A stretch of 64,000 nt of DNA from Flavonifractor sp. An100 (GTDB taxonomy: Bacteria; Bacillota; Clostridia; Oscillospirales; Oscillospiraceae), in the NCBI RefSeq assembly GCF_002161175.1, contig NZ_NFMA01000011.1, forward strand, positions 1-64,000, given 5' to 3'. This document shows, piece after piece, positions 19,053 to 28,173 of this stretch (position 1 is the first letter of the stretch; each line of letters opens with the position of its first letter). A program made the translations under genes and the position numbers. The notes under the pieces were generated by a model that saw only the letters and a program-made list of their open reading frames with translations, was not told the DNA's origin and ran no database searches.

Positions 19053-19082
19053 TTGTCTCTGTTGGGGCTGCTATGGTATACT
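19053..19082 (+). promoter_or_regulatory. Promoter of the radical SAM/acyltransferase operon
   Basis: -35 TTGTCT (19053-19058), 18-bp spacer, -10 TATACT (19077-19082). It lies between the arabinose terminator and the first gene at 19118. Confidence 0.6.
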
Positions 19083-19117
19083 GTGGCTAAAAAAGCGAGA
19101 GACACGGGGAGGCGGTC

Positions 19118-20170
19118 ATGAAGCTGATAAACATCACAGACGCCCGGGGCAGGAGGCGGTATCTGGCCTTTCAACAGGCTCTCTATGCCGGAGATCCCTG
19201 CTATGTGAGTACCAGCTCCTTCCTGCTGCGGGAGCTGCTGGGACAGACCACCCCCTTTGCCCGGTCCTGCCAGGTGATGCCGGTGCTGGTAGAGGAGGGA
19301 GGGAGAGTGCTGGCCCAGGCCATATACCTGTATCACCCCGGCCTGCCCGCTCTCCAAGTTGCCTGCTTTGAGGCGTTGGAAGGACAACAGCCGGCGGTGG
19401 AGCTGCTGCTGACGGAGGCAAAGCAGCGGGCCCGGGCGCTGGGCCTGTCCCAGGTGGTCATCGGCCTGAATGCCCATATTAGTTACGGAATGGGCATTTT
19501 GTCCCGGGGATTTTCCCATAAAAACACTTTTGACAGCCTCTATAACAAGCCCTGGTACGCTGGCTACTTTCAAAATCTGCGGAAGGACACCCTGTCCACC
19601 TACCGGGGGGAGAAGAGAGCGGCGGAGGAACGGCTGCCCAAGACCCCGTCCCAGGTGCGGGTGTGCCGGAGCGATATGAGACAATTTTACCGGGAGACCG
19701 AGCGCCTGCGGATGTTGTGCGAGGCCACCATTGGGAAAACCCACCTTTATTACCCCACTGGGGAGGGGCACTTCTACCACCTGATGAAGGACCTGCGGCC
19801 TTTCCTCCGGGATGAGCACCTCCTCTTTGCTCAAAATCAGGCGGGGGAGGATCTTGGCTTTCTCTTCTGGCACCCCGATTTTAACGAGATGCTCTCGGGA
19901 GGGCGGGAGCACAGCATGCTTTCCATCGGCGTGGCTTGGATGGTGCGGCGAAACCAAATCACCACCGCCAAGCTCAACGCCATCGGCTCCCTGTCCCCTA
20001 GAGCCACCATTGCCCTGCTGCGGGAATTTGCCGCAGTGACCGGGGACCGGTACCGGTATCTGGAGACCAACTTTGTCTGGGACTGCAACGGCCCATCCAC
20101 CCGGCTCAACCGGCATCTGCTGGGGGAGCCCCACCGGAAGTATGAGGTATACTGGATCTATGACCTATAA
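19118..20170 (+). CDS. GNAT-like acyltransferase-fold protein of unknown substrate
   Basis: 350 residues from ATG 19118 behind GGGGAGG. The sequence suggests a double acyltransferase fold: an N-terminal part with VLAQAIYLYHPGLPALQVACFEAL and LLLTEAKQRARALG, then GLNAHISYGMG. A C-terminal part holds ENQ-like strands and LNAIGSLSPRATIALLR. No catalytic residue can be assigned by eye. It heads a four-gene operon with a second acyltransferase-like protein and two radical SAM enzymes, all overlapping or nearly so. The family is not recognised with certainty; an acyl- or aminoacyl-transfer role is inferred. Confidence 0.6.
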   Translation: MKLINITDARGRRRYLAFQQALYAGDPCYVSTSSFLLRELLGQTTPFARSCQVMPVLVEEGGRVLAQAIYLYHPGLPALQVACFEALEGQQPAVELLLTEAKQRARALGLSQVVIGLNAHISYGMGILSRGFSHKNTFDSLYNKPWYAGYFQNLRKDTLSTYRGEKRAAEERLPKTPSQVRVCRSDMRQFYRETERLRMLCEATIGKTHLYYPTGEGHFYHLMKDLRPFLRDEHLLFAQNQAGEDLGFLFWHPDFNEMLSGGREHSMLSIGVAWMVRRNQITTAKLNAIGSLSPRATIALLREFAAVTGDRYRYLETNFVWDCNGPSTRLNRHLLGEPHRKYEVYWIYDL

Positions 20171-21167
20171 AACAAAGCGAGAGACCCAAGCCCGGTGCCT
20201 GCCCGAGGACTGGGACCGCCTGGCCGGGGATAACCCCTACCTGAAACGGGACTTCCTTGCCTTCGTGGAGGAGACGGAGGAGGATTACCACCCGGTTTAC
20301 CATATGATTTTCGGCGCAGAGGGCCGTCTGGACTCCTATTTTGTGGCCTTCCGTCGCAGGGGCTACAATTTGGGCATGTTCTCCCCGGTGAATCTGCCCA
20401 TCTCCGTTACCCTCATCTATCTGCCCATGTGCGTCACCCGCAGCGGAGTGGTGCTGGGGGAGCTGCGGGAGGCGGTGTTCCGGGAAATCCGGACCATAAA
20501 GGGCTTTAAAATGGTCCTCAACCTGCCCGACGGGGATGTGGATGGCTTTGCTGTAGGTCTCACCTGCTCCAAGTGTATCCTCACCCTCCGCTGGGACAGC
20601 TTTGCGGACTATCTGAACAGCATGCGCAGCAGCTACCGAAACCACTATAAGCGTATCCTCAACAAAAGTGCCGGACTGACCATCCGGTATCTGGAGGAGA
20701 ACAGCGCCTTCGATGACCGGCTCTACCGCCTGTACCGGAACGTGGTGGACCGCTCCCGGGTGAAGATCGAGACCTTGAGTAAGGCCTATTTCCAGGGGAG
20801 CCAATTCCGCCTGTTTGCGGCGGAGTACCGGGGGGAGCCGGTGGGATTTGTCCAGCTGCTGGAGAACGGGGAGGAGCTGATTTTTGAGTTTGTGGGGGTG
20901 GACTACAGCTGTAACGCCCATATCCCCGTCTACCACCGCATGCTGCTGGAGATCGTGGACTATGGGCTCCGAAAAGGCTTTCGGACCATCGACTTCGGCC
21001 AGACGGCGGACGACACCAAGCTGAAGCTGGGGTGCGGCTACACCTACCTCTACGCCGCCCTCCACCACTCCAACCCGCTGGTCAATGGGATCTGCCGCCG
21101 GTTTGCCCCTTTCCTGGAGTACAAGCCCCTGAAAACCCGGTTTCGTGTGTTTAAGGAGAAGCTATGA
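20160..21167 (+). CDS. FemAB/GNAT-like acyltransferase
   Basis: 335 residues from ATG 20160, overlapping the previous gene by 11 bases, with GAGG about 12 bases upstream. The segment YLNSMRSSYRNHYKRILNKS followed by FRLFAAEYRGEPVGFVQLLE and GFRTIDFGQTADDTKLKLG resembles FemAB-type and BioF2-like acyltransferase domains. In that family a conserved DFG-type motif lies near the C-terminal core. Such enzymes transfer aminoacyl or acyl groups to amines. The substrate here is unknown. Its stop overlaps the next start (ATGA). Confidence 0.65.
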   Translation: MTYKTKRETQARCLPEDWDRLAGDNPYLKRDFLAFVEETEEDYHPVYHMIFGAEGRLDSYFVAFRRRGYNLGMFSPVNLPISVTLIYLPMCVTRSGVVLGELREAVFREIRTIKGFKMVLNLPDGDVDGFAVGLTCSKCILTLRWDSFADYLNSMRSSYRNHYKRILNKSAGLTIRYLEENSAFDDRLYRLYRNVVDRSRVKIETLSKAYFQGSQFRLFAAEYRGEPVGFVQLLENGEELIFEFVGVDYSCNAHIPVYHRMLLEIVDYGLRKGFRTIDFGQTADDTKLKLGCGYTYLYAALHHSNPLVNGICRRFAPFLEYKPLKTRFRVFKEKL

Positions 21168-22501
21168 ACATTCTGCTGGTGAAGCCCCGTCCCCATAAGG
21201 ACTCCATCAATTTGCACAGCTTTATGCTCTGTGAGCCCCTGGAGCTGGAGTACGCCGCCGCCTTGCTGGAGGGGTTGGGACACCGGGCGGACATTGTGGA
21301 CCTGGTGCTGGACCGAAACTTTTCGGTCGCCCTGAGGGGTAAGGACTACCAGGTGGTGGCCTTCACCGCCTACCAGATCCACATCGGAGTTGTGAAGGAG
21401 TACGCCCGGCAGGTGAAGGACCATAACCCCGCCATCGTCACCCTGGTGGGGGGAGTACACGCCGAGGTGGTTCCCGAAGATTTTGACAGCCCCTATCTGG
21501 ACGTGGTGCTCACCGGGGGGATGTACGCCCTGGAGGGGGTGATGGCGGGGATAGAACGGGGCGCAGACCGGGAGCAGCTGCGTGCCCTTGGCCGCGCCCC
21601 CAAGCAGCTGCACTTTCACTTTCCCCATCCGGACCGGAGGAAAACCGCAAAATACCGCTCCCACTACAATTATATCTACCACGACCGCTGCGCCACGCTG
21701 AAAACCTCCTTCAGCTGCCCCTACGACTGCTCCTTCTGTTTTTGCACCCGCCTAGGCCCCTACTTTCAGCGGGAGCTGGAGGATGTGCTGGACGAACTGG
21801 AGGAGATTCAGGAGGAGAATGTATTCATCGTGGACGACGACTTCCTCTTCGATCCCCAGCGGCTGCGGGACTTCTGCCGGGGGCTGGAGGAGCGGAACAT
21901 TCAAAAGACCTTTCTGGCCTTTGGCCGGGCGGACTTTATCACAGAGCATGAAGACCTGGTGGAGCTGCTGGCTTGCCACGGCTTCGACGCCTTTTTCGTG
22001 GGACTGGAGTCCTTTCGGGCGGGGGAACTGGAGGAGTACCACAAACGAACCACTGTGGAGACCAATAACAAAGCGGTGCGCATCCTGGAGAAGCACGGTG
22101 TGCAGTGCTACAGCGGCCTCATCGTGGGCTACGACTGGAAAAGGGAGGACTTTGACGCCCTCATCGCTTACCTCAACTCCTTTGCCCACCCCATGGTGAA
22201 TATCCAGCCCATCACCCCCATCAAGGGGACCCCCCTCTACCAGGCGTGGAAGGGGCGTATTACGGAAGACGAGAGCCATTACCATCTCTTTGACATGGCC
22301 CACGCCGTTTTGGAGCCAGAGCATATGTCCAAGCGGGCCTTTTACTACCACATCCTCCGGGCTTACTGGAAAACCGCAGCCTCCCGGAAGGGGCGGCGGT
22401 ATATCCGGGAGCGCTACGGCCTGCCGGTCTACCGCCGGGTGCGCCGGGGGGCGGTGTGCATTACCTGGCAGTACATCAAGCTGATCATCCGTCCAAACTG
22501 A
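21164..22501 (+). CDS. Cobalamin-binding radical SAM enzyme (1)
   Basis: 445 residues starting at an ATGA overlap. Residues ~1-140 are a Rossmann-like B12-binding domain (MNILLVKPRP; ALLEGLGH; LVGGVHAEVVPEDF). The radical SAM core follows, with the cluster motif CPYDCSFC near residue 186, which is the CX3CX2C pattern. FIVDDDFLFD and VGLESFRAGELEEYHKRTT are typical of B12-radical SAM enzymes. These enzymes often methylate unactivated carbons or rearrange substrates. The typical DxHxxG B12 motif is not obvious, so base-off binding is uncertain. Confidence 0.85.
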   Translation: MNILLVKPRPHKDSINLHSFMLCEPLELEYAAALLEGLGHRADIVDLVLDRNFSVALRGKDYQVVAFTAYQIHIGVVKEYARQVKDHNPAIVTLVGGVHAEVVPEDFDSPYLDVVLTGGMYALEGVMAGIERGADREQLRALGRAPKQLHFHFPHPDRRKTAKYRSHYNYIYHDRCATLKTSFSCPYDCSFCFCTRLGPYFQRELEDVLDELEEIQEENVFIVDDDFLFDPQRLRDFCRGLEERNIQKTFLAFGRADFITEHEDLVELLACHGFDAFFVGLESFRAGELEEYHKRTTVETNNKAVRILEKHGVQCYSGLIVGYDWKREDFDALIAYLNSFAHPMVNIQPITPIKGTPLYQAWKGRITEDESHYHLFDMAHAVLEPEHMSKRAFYYHILRAYWKTAASRKGRRYIRERYGLPVYRRVRRGAVCITWQYIKLIIRPN

Positions 22502-22514
22502 GAGGAGGCGTGCC

Positions 22515-23834
22515 GTGAATAAGAAAATCCTCTTCATCCAGCCCTCCATTTACGATGACTGGGGCCGGGTGGTGAAAAAGAAAAAGCTCTATTTTGTGGG
22601 GCTGGCCTATCCGGTGCTGGCCTCCCTGCTGCCCGAAGGGTGGACGGCGGAGATCTGTATTGAGACCATTGAAGACATCCCCTACGACACCGACGCCGAC
22701 GTCATTGGCATCGGGGGCATGGGCCACGCGGCCAACCGGGGCAAGGACATCGCCCTGGAGTTTAAAAAGCGGGGGAAGATCGTCTACATGGGCGGGCCCA
22801 TGGTCAGCCTGGTGCCCGAACTGGCGCAGCAGTACTGCGACAGCGTGATGATTGGGGACTCGGAGGAGTCCATTGTGGAGCTGTGCCACGACCTGGAGCG
22901 GGGGGAGCTGAAACCAATTTATAACCGGCCCATCACGAAGCTGGAGCTGCCCCTGCCCCGATATGATCTGGTGGTCAATAAGTCCATCGGGGATTTTTTG
23001 CCGGTGCAGGCGGGACGGGGGTGTCCCAACACCTGTAAATTCTGCTCCATCCACTGCATCTACCGGGGAAAATACCTGAAACGGCCCATCCCGGAGGTCA
23101 TTCGGGACATCCGATATGTGAAGAGCCTGGGTTTCCGGAAATTTTTGCTCATCGATGACAACATTGTGGCCGACCCGGACTATATGCTGGAGCTGTGCCG
23201 GCAAATCAAGCCACTGAAAATGAAGTGGATGAGCCAGTGCGCCATCCAGATCGCCGACAATGAGCCGCTGCTCCGGGCGGCGGCGGACAGTGGGTGCTAT
23301 ACCCTCAGCTTCGGGCTGGAGAGCATCACCAAATCCAACCTGGACCAGTTCCATAAGAGCTGGTGCGATCCGGCGGACTATGTGCGCATCATCAAAACAG
23401 TGAGCGACGCAGGCATCGAGGTGGCCAGCGAGATGATTGTGGGGGCGGACGGGGATACCCGGGAGAGCCTGCTGGCCACGGTGGACTTTATCAAGCACAC
23501 CGACATTGTGGCCCCCAAATTCTACTGCCTCACCCCCATTCCTGGGACAGACCTCCACGAGGAGATGAAGGCGGCTGGGAAAATCACGGACTACGACTAT
23601 TTTCAGTACAAGCCCTCTGTCTCTGTGCTGGACACCCCCAACCTAAACGCAGCGGAGGTGACGGAGTGCTATTGGATGGTCTATGAAAAGCTCTACACCA
23701 TTCCGGCCATTCTGAGGCGGACCATCTTTCATCGCCGCTTCCTCCGCCACCCCGGCCGTACTCTGTTTTACCTGATGGTTAATCTGGTCTACCGGGACCA
23801 AATTAAGCGGAGAATTGCCCCTAATATTTTATAA
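22515..23834 (+). CDS. Cobalamin-binding radical SAM enzyme (2)
   Basis: 439 residues from GTG 22515, eight bases after GAGGAGG. The N-terminal B12-binding-like domain includes ALLPEG…, DADVIGIGGMGHAANRG and VYMGGPMVSLVPE. The radical SAM motif CPNTCKFC lies near residue 175 in GRGCPNTCKFCSIHCIYRG. FLLIDDNIVADPDYM and LSFGLESITKSNLDQFHKSW complete the core. It is a paralogue of the gene upstream in layout but not a close copy, so the two probably catalyse different steps. It is the last gene before a strong terminator. Confidence 0.85.
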   Translation: MNKKILFIQPSIYDDWGRVVKKKKLYFVGLAYPVLASLLPEGWTAEICIETIEDIPYDTDADVIGIGGMGHAANRGKDIALEFKKRGKIVYMGGPMVSLVPELAQQYCDSVMIGDSEESIVELCHDLERGELKPIYNRPITKLELPLPRYDLVVNKSIGDFLPVQAGRGCPNTCKFCSIHCIYRGKYLKRPIPEVIRDIRYVKSLGFRKFLLIDDNIVADPDYMLELCRQIKPLKMKWMSQCAIQIADNEPLLRAAADSGCYTLSFGLESITKSNLDQFHKSWCDPADYVRIIKTVSDAGIEVASEMIVGADGDTRESLLATVDFIKHTDIVAPKFYCLTPIPGTDLHEEMKAAGKITDYDYFQYKPSVSVLDTPNLNAAEVTECYWMVYEKLYTIPAILRRTIFHRRFLRHPGRTLFYLMVNLVYRDQIKRRIAPNIL

Positions 23835-23843
23835 GGAACACCT

Positions 23844-23881
23844 ATGCCCACCGGGAGACACGTCTCCCAGTGGGCATTTTT
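23844..23881 (+). terminator. Terminator of the radical SAM operon
   Basis: Nested stems ATGCCCAC/GTGGGCAT (23844-23851 with 23870-23877) and GGGAGAC/GTCTCCC (23853-23859 with 23862-23868) end in TTTTT. Confidence 0.88.
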
Positions 23882-24206
23882 AAATTTCTTGCTTTTCTAC
23901 CATTTATAGATAAAACTGAAAAACAGGGAAAAAGGCAAAAATTATAGTTAAAATAAACAAAAAATACCGATATTTTTCGTAAGGCGACAGCGGAAGTACC
24001 GACTCTCTTGTCTCTAACTTGCCTATCTATATTAAAAAATTGCTCTAAAAAGAAAAGAGAGTTGCCTTTCTGGCGTGTATCGGTAGAATGAAACCAGGAC
24101 GGACAAATAAACCAGTTTTAAAAAGAAGGATTCTCTATTTTTTGTTCAAAACGCAAGGCCGGAAGGTGCCTGCGTGATTTGAAAAATTTATTTGGAGGTA
24201 ATTGGT
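23882..24206. other. AT-rich intergenic region before the decayed sugar locus
   Basis: No protein-coding frame with a ribosome-binding site is visible. A weak promoter is possible at 24062-24089 (TTGCCT, 16-bp spacer, TAGAAT). GAGAGT and ACTCTC segments near 24000 and 24057 could pair. The low GC contrasts with the neighbouring genes. Confidence 0.45.
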
Positions 24207-24542
24207 ATGAAACGGAAACTATTTGCTCTGCTGACCGCTGCGGCTCTGCTGGCGGTCTGCGCCTCTTGCTCCACCCAGCCCCCCACGGGAAGCACTTCTT
24301 CGGGTGGCACGTCTCAGTCCAGCTCCAGCGGATCCAGCAGCGGAGAAAAGGACAAGATGGTAGGCGGCGTGTGGCGCACCGTGTGGGGTGTGTTGATCAT
24401 CGGCTTTATCAAAAACATCATTAACCTGCAGGGCAACGTCAACTCCTACTGGCAGAACATTATCATGGGCATCATCCTGCTGGTGGTCATCATCCTGCAA
24501 AACCGGACCAAACTGTTTCATATAAGGAGGAAACCAGAATGA
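24207..24542 (+). pseudogene. Fusion remnant: lipoprotein signal joined to a sugar permease C-terminus
   Basis: 111 residues from ATG 24207 behind GGAGG. The first ~45 residues are a lipoprotein signal peptide with lipobox (VCASC) and a Ser/Gly linker, as at the start of a sugar-binding lipoprotein. From about residue 50 the sequence becomes WRTVWGVLIIGFIKNIINL and NSYWQNIIMGIILLVVIIL, which is the end of an RbsC-type permease. The simplest reading is an in-frame deletion that removed most of a binding-protein gene, the ATPase and most of a permease. The chimera may still be translated, but it should have no transport function. Confidence 0.75.
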
Positions 24543-25102
24543 GCACTCCGCTGTATCTGAAGCCGCAACCCATGACCCCCCAGCTGATGGAACAGCTGGA
24601 GGCGGAGGGACTGATCCGCCGTCTGGCCCCCGGACGGGACGATCTGGATGCCGCACCAGGGGAGACCCTGGGCCAGGACCTGTATGAGCCCAAGGAGGGC
24701 TACGGCCCCCATAAGCTCATTACCGTCACGGTGAACCGGGAGGCCTTTGCCGCCTTCGGCACCCACCCGGATAACGAGGAGTTCTGGATGGCAGGGGACC
24801 CGGACCGCCGTCCCCTCTATCTGGCCATCGCCCGGATGGACCGGCCCGCGCTGGAAGCAAAACTGAGGGCCGGCACCGTCACCCCTCAGGACTTCGTCCT
24901 GCTGGAGATGCGGTACAACGACCCTCAGGTGAGTTTCTTTGTTATGCTTGCGGGCATCCCCCACGGGGAGGCTGTGGCCCCGGGCGCTGGAGCACCCCCC
25001 TCCTTCTATGTGACGGAGAGTCGGGACCTGCCCTTGGACGTGATGGATCTGGGGGAATACGTCCTTCAAGTGGACAGCGCCTCGCTGTCGTCATCCCGGT
25101 AA
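24539..25102 (+). CDS. Uncharacterised protein from a carbohydrate locus
   Basis: 187 residues starting at an ATGA overlap with the fusion remnant, with AAGGAGG at 24524-24530. The composition is that of a soluble cytoplasmic protein, with alternating hydrophobic strands in the middle (LYLAIARMD, VTPQDFVLLEMRY, SFFVMLAGIPHGEAV). A cupin-like beta fold is possible but not proved. Its 3' end overlaps the end of the convergent AraC gene by 37 bases. It may have been the last gene of the lost transporter operon, acting on the imported compound. The family is not recognised. Confidence 0.6.
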   Translation: MSTPLYLKPQPMTPQLMEQLEAEGLIRRLAPGRDDLDAAPGETLGQDLYEPKEGYGPHKLITVTVNREAFAAFGTHPDNEEFWMAGDPDRRPLYLAIARMDRPALEAKLRAGTVTPQDFVLLEMRYNDPQVSFFVMLAGIPHGEAVAPGAGAPPSFYVTESRDLPLDVMDLGEYVLQVDSASLSSSR

Positions 25103-25926
25103 ACGCCGGGGGTTTCTCCGGTAAAGCGCCGGAACACAGCGCAGAAATTGCTCTGGCTGGAGAAGCCGCAGCGCTGGGTGATCTGCTTAATGGAGAGATT
25201 GGTGCTTTTTAAGTAGTATTTTGCCGCATTGATGCGCACCATGACCAGGTACTGATGGGGGGTATACCCCGTCTCCTCCTTAAATAGCCGGGAGAAGTAG
25301 TAGGGGCTCAGGGAGGCCTGGCGGGCCATCTGTTCCAGGGACAGGGGTTGGTCCATGTGCTCAGTGATGTAGGCGCATAGGGAGCTACAGATATTTTCCG
25401 CGTCCATCTCCCGGGAGGTGGGGGCGTGGGTGAGCAGCTCGGTGAGCATGCCTACGATGTGCTGGTTGATCAAAGGCTCACTGGCCTTGTTCTCCTCGTG
25501 GTACATGCGGTAAATCTTCTCCAGATGCTGCTGGGTGCCGTAGGGGTTGGCGGAGGTGCAGCAGACGGCGTTTTTTCCCTGGGAAATGAGCCGGAAGTAC
25601 TCCTTGGCCAGCACGCCGTCATAGTGCAGCCACAGGATCTCCCAGCCGGTGCCGGTGCCGTAGGTGTGGGGGGCATAGCAGTCCACCAGGGCCAGAGAGC
25701 CCTGGGCCAGCTTGACCCGCTTGTGGCCCACGGTGGCAAACCCGCTGCCCCGCTTCACGTATAAAAACAGATAGCTGTCGTACTGCTGCCGCTGGACCAG
25801 GTAGCGCTCGGTACAGTAGTAGTGGCCGGTACATAAGGGGAAAAAGTAAAGCCGCTGGGCCAGCTCGCTGGGGTTGTGAAAATTGATGTTGGACGCATCC
25901 AGCACGCCCGTTTCGTGTACGTTCAT
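25066..25926 (-). CDS. AraC-family transcriptional regulator
   Basis: 286 residues; the start at 25926 follows AAGGGGG by 7 bases, better than the ATG ten codons upstream. The N-terminal half is a cupin-like sensor domain (LFLYVKRGSGFATVGHKRVKLAQGSLALVD). The C-terminal ~100 residues hold two helix-turn-helix motifs: LSLEQMARQASLSPYYFSRL and ITQRCGFSSQSNFCAVFRR. It resembles regulators of carbohydrate loci. It lies between two damaged carbohydrate genes and probably controlled them. It seems intact itself, including its promoter. Confidence 0.88.
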   Translation of the reverse strand: MNVHETGVLDASNINFHNPSELAQRLYFFPLCTGHYYCTERYLVQRQQYDSYLFLYVKRGSGFATVGHKRVKLAQGSLALVDCYAPHTYGTGTGWEILWLHYDGVLAKEYFRLISQGKNAVCCTSANPYGTQQHLEKIYRMYHEENKASEPLINQHIVGMLTELLTHAPTSREMDAENICSSLCAYITEHMDQPLSLEQMARQASLSPYYFSRLFKEETGYTPHQYLVMVRINAAKYYLKSTNLSIKQITQRCGFSSQSNFCAVFRRFTGETPGVYRDDDSEALST

Positions 25927-25946
25927 GTCCAAACCCCCTTTAGTCC

Positions 25947-25975
25947 AGTATAGCATAAATTTCCTGCTGTGTCAT
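25947..25975 (-). promoter_or_regulatory. Promoter of the AraC-family gene
   Basis: Minus strand: -35 ATGACA (25970-25975), 17-bp spacer, -10 TATACT (25947-25952). The -35 lies inside the first codons of the truncated gene on the plus strand. Confidence 0.6.
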
Positions 25976-27585
25976 GGCCGTCGGCTAAGGGCGATATCCG
26001 CCTGAACAATGCCTACGGCCAGTTGCTGCTGCGGCGGGGGCCGTTTGCCCGGGCGGAGGGCTACTTCCGCACAGCCATCCAGCGCCTGACCTGGAAGAAC
26101 CCCAACCCCTACGACAGTGAGTCCTACTACAACCTGGGGTTGGCCCTGTGGTATCAGGGGAAGGAGGACGAGACTTATGACGCCTTCTTCAAGGCCACCT
26201 GGACGGCGGCCCAGCAGGAGATGTCCTTCTACTATCTGGCCGCCATCGCCTGCCGGGGAGGGGAGTGGGACCTGGCTCTGGCCCACGTGGAGCGCTCGTT
26301 GGTGAAAAATGGGCGGAATCTGAAGGCCATTGCCCTGAAGGGGTTGATCCTTGCCAAAGAGAATCGCCCGGAGGAGGCCCGGAAGTGGCTGGCCTCCCAG
26401 CTGGAGCAGGACCCCTTTGACTATGTCTCTCGGTTCCTGCTGGAGGAGCTGGAGGACTGCGGACACCAGCAGCTGTTGCAGCTGATGGGCAGCCGGGTGA
26501 GCAGCTTTGTGGAGGGCGCCATCGACCTGCTGGACGGCGGCTTTGCCCGTCTGGCGGGACGGTATCTGGACCTGTGTCCGGGCAGCAGCCCCATGCTCTA
26601 TTACTACCGCGCCCTGTGCGCCTGGCGCAGCGGGGAGGAAGAGAAGGCCGGGCAACAGATGGAGCTGGCGGCCCAGGCGGACCCCTATTGCTGCTTCCCC
26701 AACCGTCTGGAGGACCAGCGGGTGCTGGAGTGGGCCATGGAGCAGCGGCCGGAGGACGGCCGGGTGCTGTTGGAGCTGGACCAGCTCTATAAAAAGCTGG
26801 GCATGGCGCCCCAGCAGCGGTTGGAGCATTTGGAGCAGTACCCCCAGACCTTCCCCAAGCGGGACGACCTGTTTGTGGAGTACATCACCCTGTTAAACCT
26901 GGTGGGCCGGTATGCCCAGGCCCATGAGCTGACCATGGGTCGGAAGTTCCATCCCTGGGAGGGGGGCGAGGGAAAAATCACCAAGCAGTACGCCGTCTCC
27001 CTGACTCGGATGGCGCTGGAGGAGCTGAAGCAGGGCCGGCCGGAGCAGGCCAGCCAGCTGCTGCGGCAGGCTCTGGTCTTCCCGGAAAATTTGGGCGAGG
27101 GCAAGCTGGAGGGGGCCAAGGACAACGACATCTACTATGCTCTGGGTGTGGCTTCCCGCCAACTGGGACAGGAGGAGCAGGCGCGAGCCTTCTTCCAAAA
27201 GGCCAGTGTGGGCACAGGGGAGCCGGCAGGAATGATGTATTATTATGACCAGCCGGCTGACATGATCCTGTGCCAGGGTCTGGCCCACCGCGCCCTGGGG
27301 GAGGAACAGGCGGCCCGGGCCCGGTTCCACAAGCTGGTGGACTACGGGGAGGCCCATCTGTTTGATGTGGTGAGCTTTGATTACTTTGCCGTGTCTCTGC
27401 CCGACCTGCTGCTGTTCCAGGAGGATTTAACGGTGCGCAATCAGGGACACTGCCACTTCCTCATTGGCCTGGGCTGCCTGGGTCTGGGCGAACTGGATCG
27501 GGCGCGCGAGAGCTTCCGGCGCACGCTGGAGATTGATCCCTCTCACCAGGGAGCACTGCTGCAACTGCGGCATATGGAGGGCTGA
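25969..27585 (+). pseudogene. 5'-truncated DUF5107/TPR protein gene
   Basis: An open frame of 538 codons begins at a GTG with no ribosome-binding site, inside the promoter of the divergent AraC gene. The protein starts abruptly at GDIRLNNAYGQLLLRRG, followed by NPYDSESYYNLGLALWYQGK. That is where the TPR half begins in DUF5107 proteins, which are usually about twice as long. Many tetratricopeptide-like repeats fill the rest. The N-terminal DUF5107 half is missing. The TPR half is undamaged, which suggests a recent deletion. Function of the family is unknown, but members are common in gut carbohydrate loci. Confidence 0.7.
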
Positions 27586-28034
27586 GTAAGCATTCGGAAC
27601 CGTACCGGGCTTCGTGTGGGCCAGAGGAGAGGGACTGACAAAGAGGGCAGCGTGGCCCCATGAAGCCTAGGTATGGAAGGAAAAAGAGCCTGCAACGGAA
27701 GCTACCGTTTCGATGCAGACCCACTGTATATATATTCAGTACTCGCCGTGTAGAATCCTTAAAAAAATGAAGAACCCATTTGTACTTTTTTGAAGAAGAC
27801 CAGCATAGGATAAGAAAGAATCTGTTCTGTCTGTGCTCTATAGCTGTTTCAACAAGTGGACAAAACAACTGGAAAGGGACAGGCTTTAGGAAAGAATTTT
27901 TTAGAAAAAATGGTCATTCATAGAAGGAAAAAACGATCGATAAAGGATAAAAAAGGACAATAAAGACCGTTCTCGACAGGAAATAGTCAATTATAAACAA
28001 AAAATAAAATTTTATCTCGACTGGTTTTGACATC
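27586..28034. other. AT-rich non-coding region
   Basis: No frame with a credible start and ribosome-binding site was found on either strand. GC content falls steadily from 27700 to 28030. The region ends at the promoter at 28035. No terminator with a clear T-run is visible behind the truncated TPR gene. Confidence 0.5.
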
Positions 28035-28063
28035 TTGACAGGAAAAGCTGGTTGTGGTACGAT
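28035..28063 (+). promoter_or_regulatory. Promoter of the dehydrogenase operon leader
   Basis: -35 TTGACA (28035-28040), 17-bp spacer, -10 TACGAT (28058-28063). Transcription should start near 28070. Confidence 0.72.
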
Positions 28064-28069
28064 GCTTTA

Positions 28070-28173
28070 TGAGTTTAGTTCGGCAAAGTTACCGCGTTGC
28101 TTTTGCAAGAAATCGCGGCGATGACGTGACGAATTGCGAGGGCGCACTTTGACTTTGAAAGTGCGCCCTTTTT
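28070..28173 (+). ncRNA. Candidate structured leader or small RNA with its own terminator
   Basis: About 104 bases lie between a good promoter and a strong terminator, with no coding frame. An upstream fold is visible: TTGC and GCAA enclose a TTTT loop (28098-28109), flanked by CGCG repeats that could extend the stem. It may be an attenuator or riboswitch for the operon that starts at 28264, or a free small RNA. No known riboswitch class was recognised. Confidence 0.5.
28140..28173 (+). terminator. Terminator inside the dehydrogenase operon leader
   Basis: GGGCGCACTTT (28140-28150) pairs with AAAGTGCGCCC (28158-28168) and is followed by TTTTT. It lies between the promoter and the first gene, so it must be bypassed or antagonised for expression. 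Confidence 0.85.

Noticed and set aside
27673-27753. A 26-codon frame with ATG in the AT-rich spacer before the dehydrogenase promoter
   Set aside because: No ribosome-binding site and nothing to suggest a conserved peptide.
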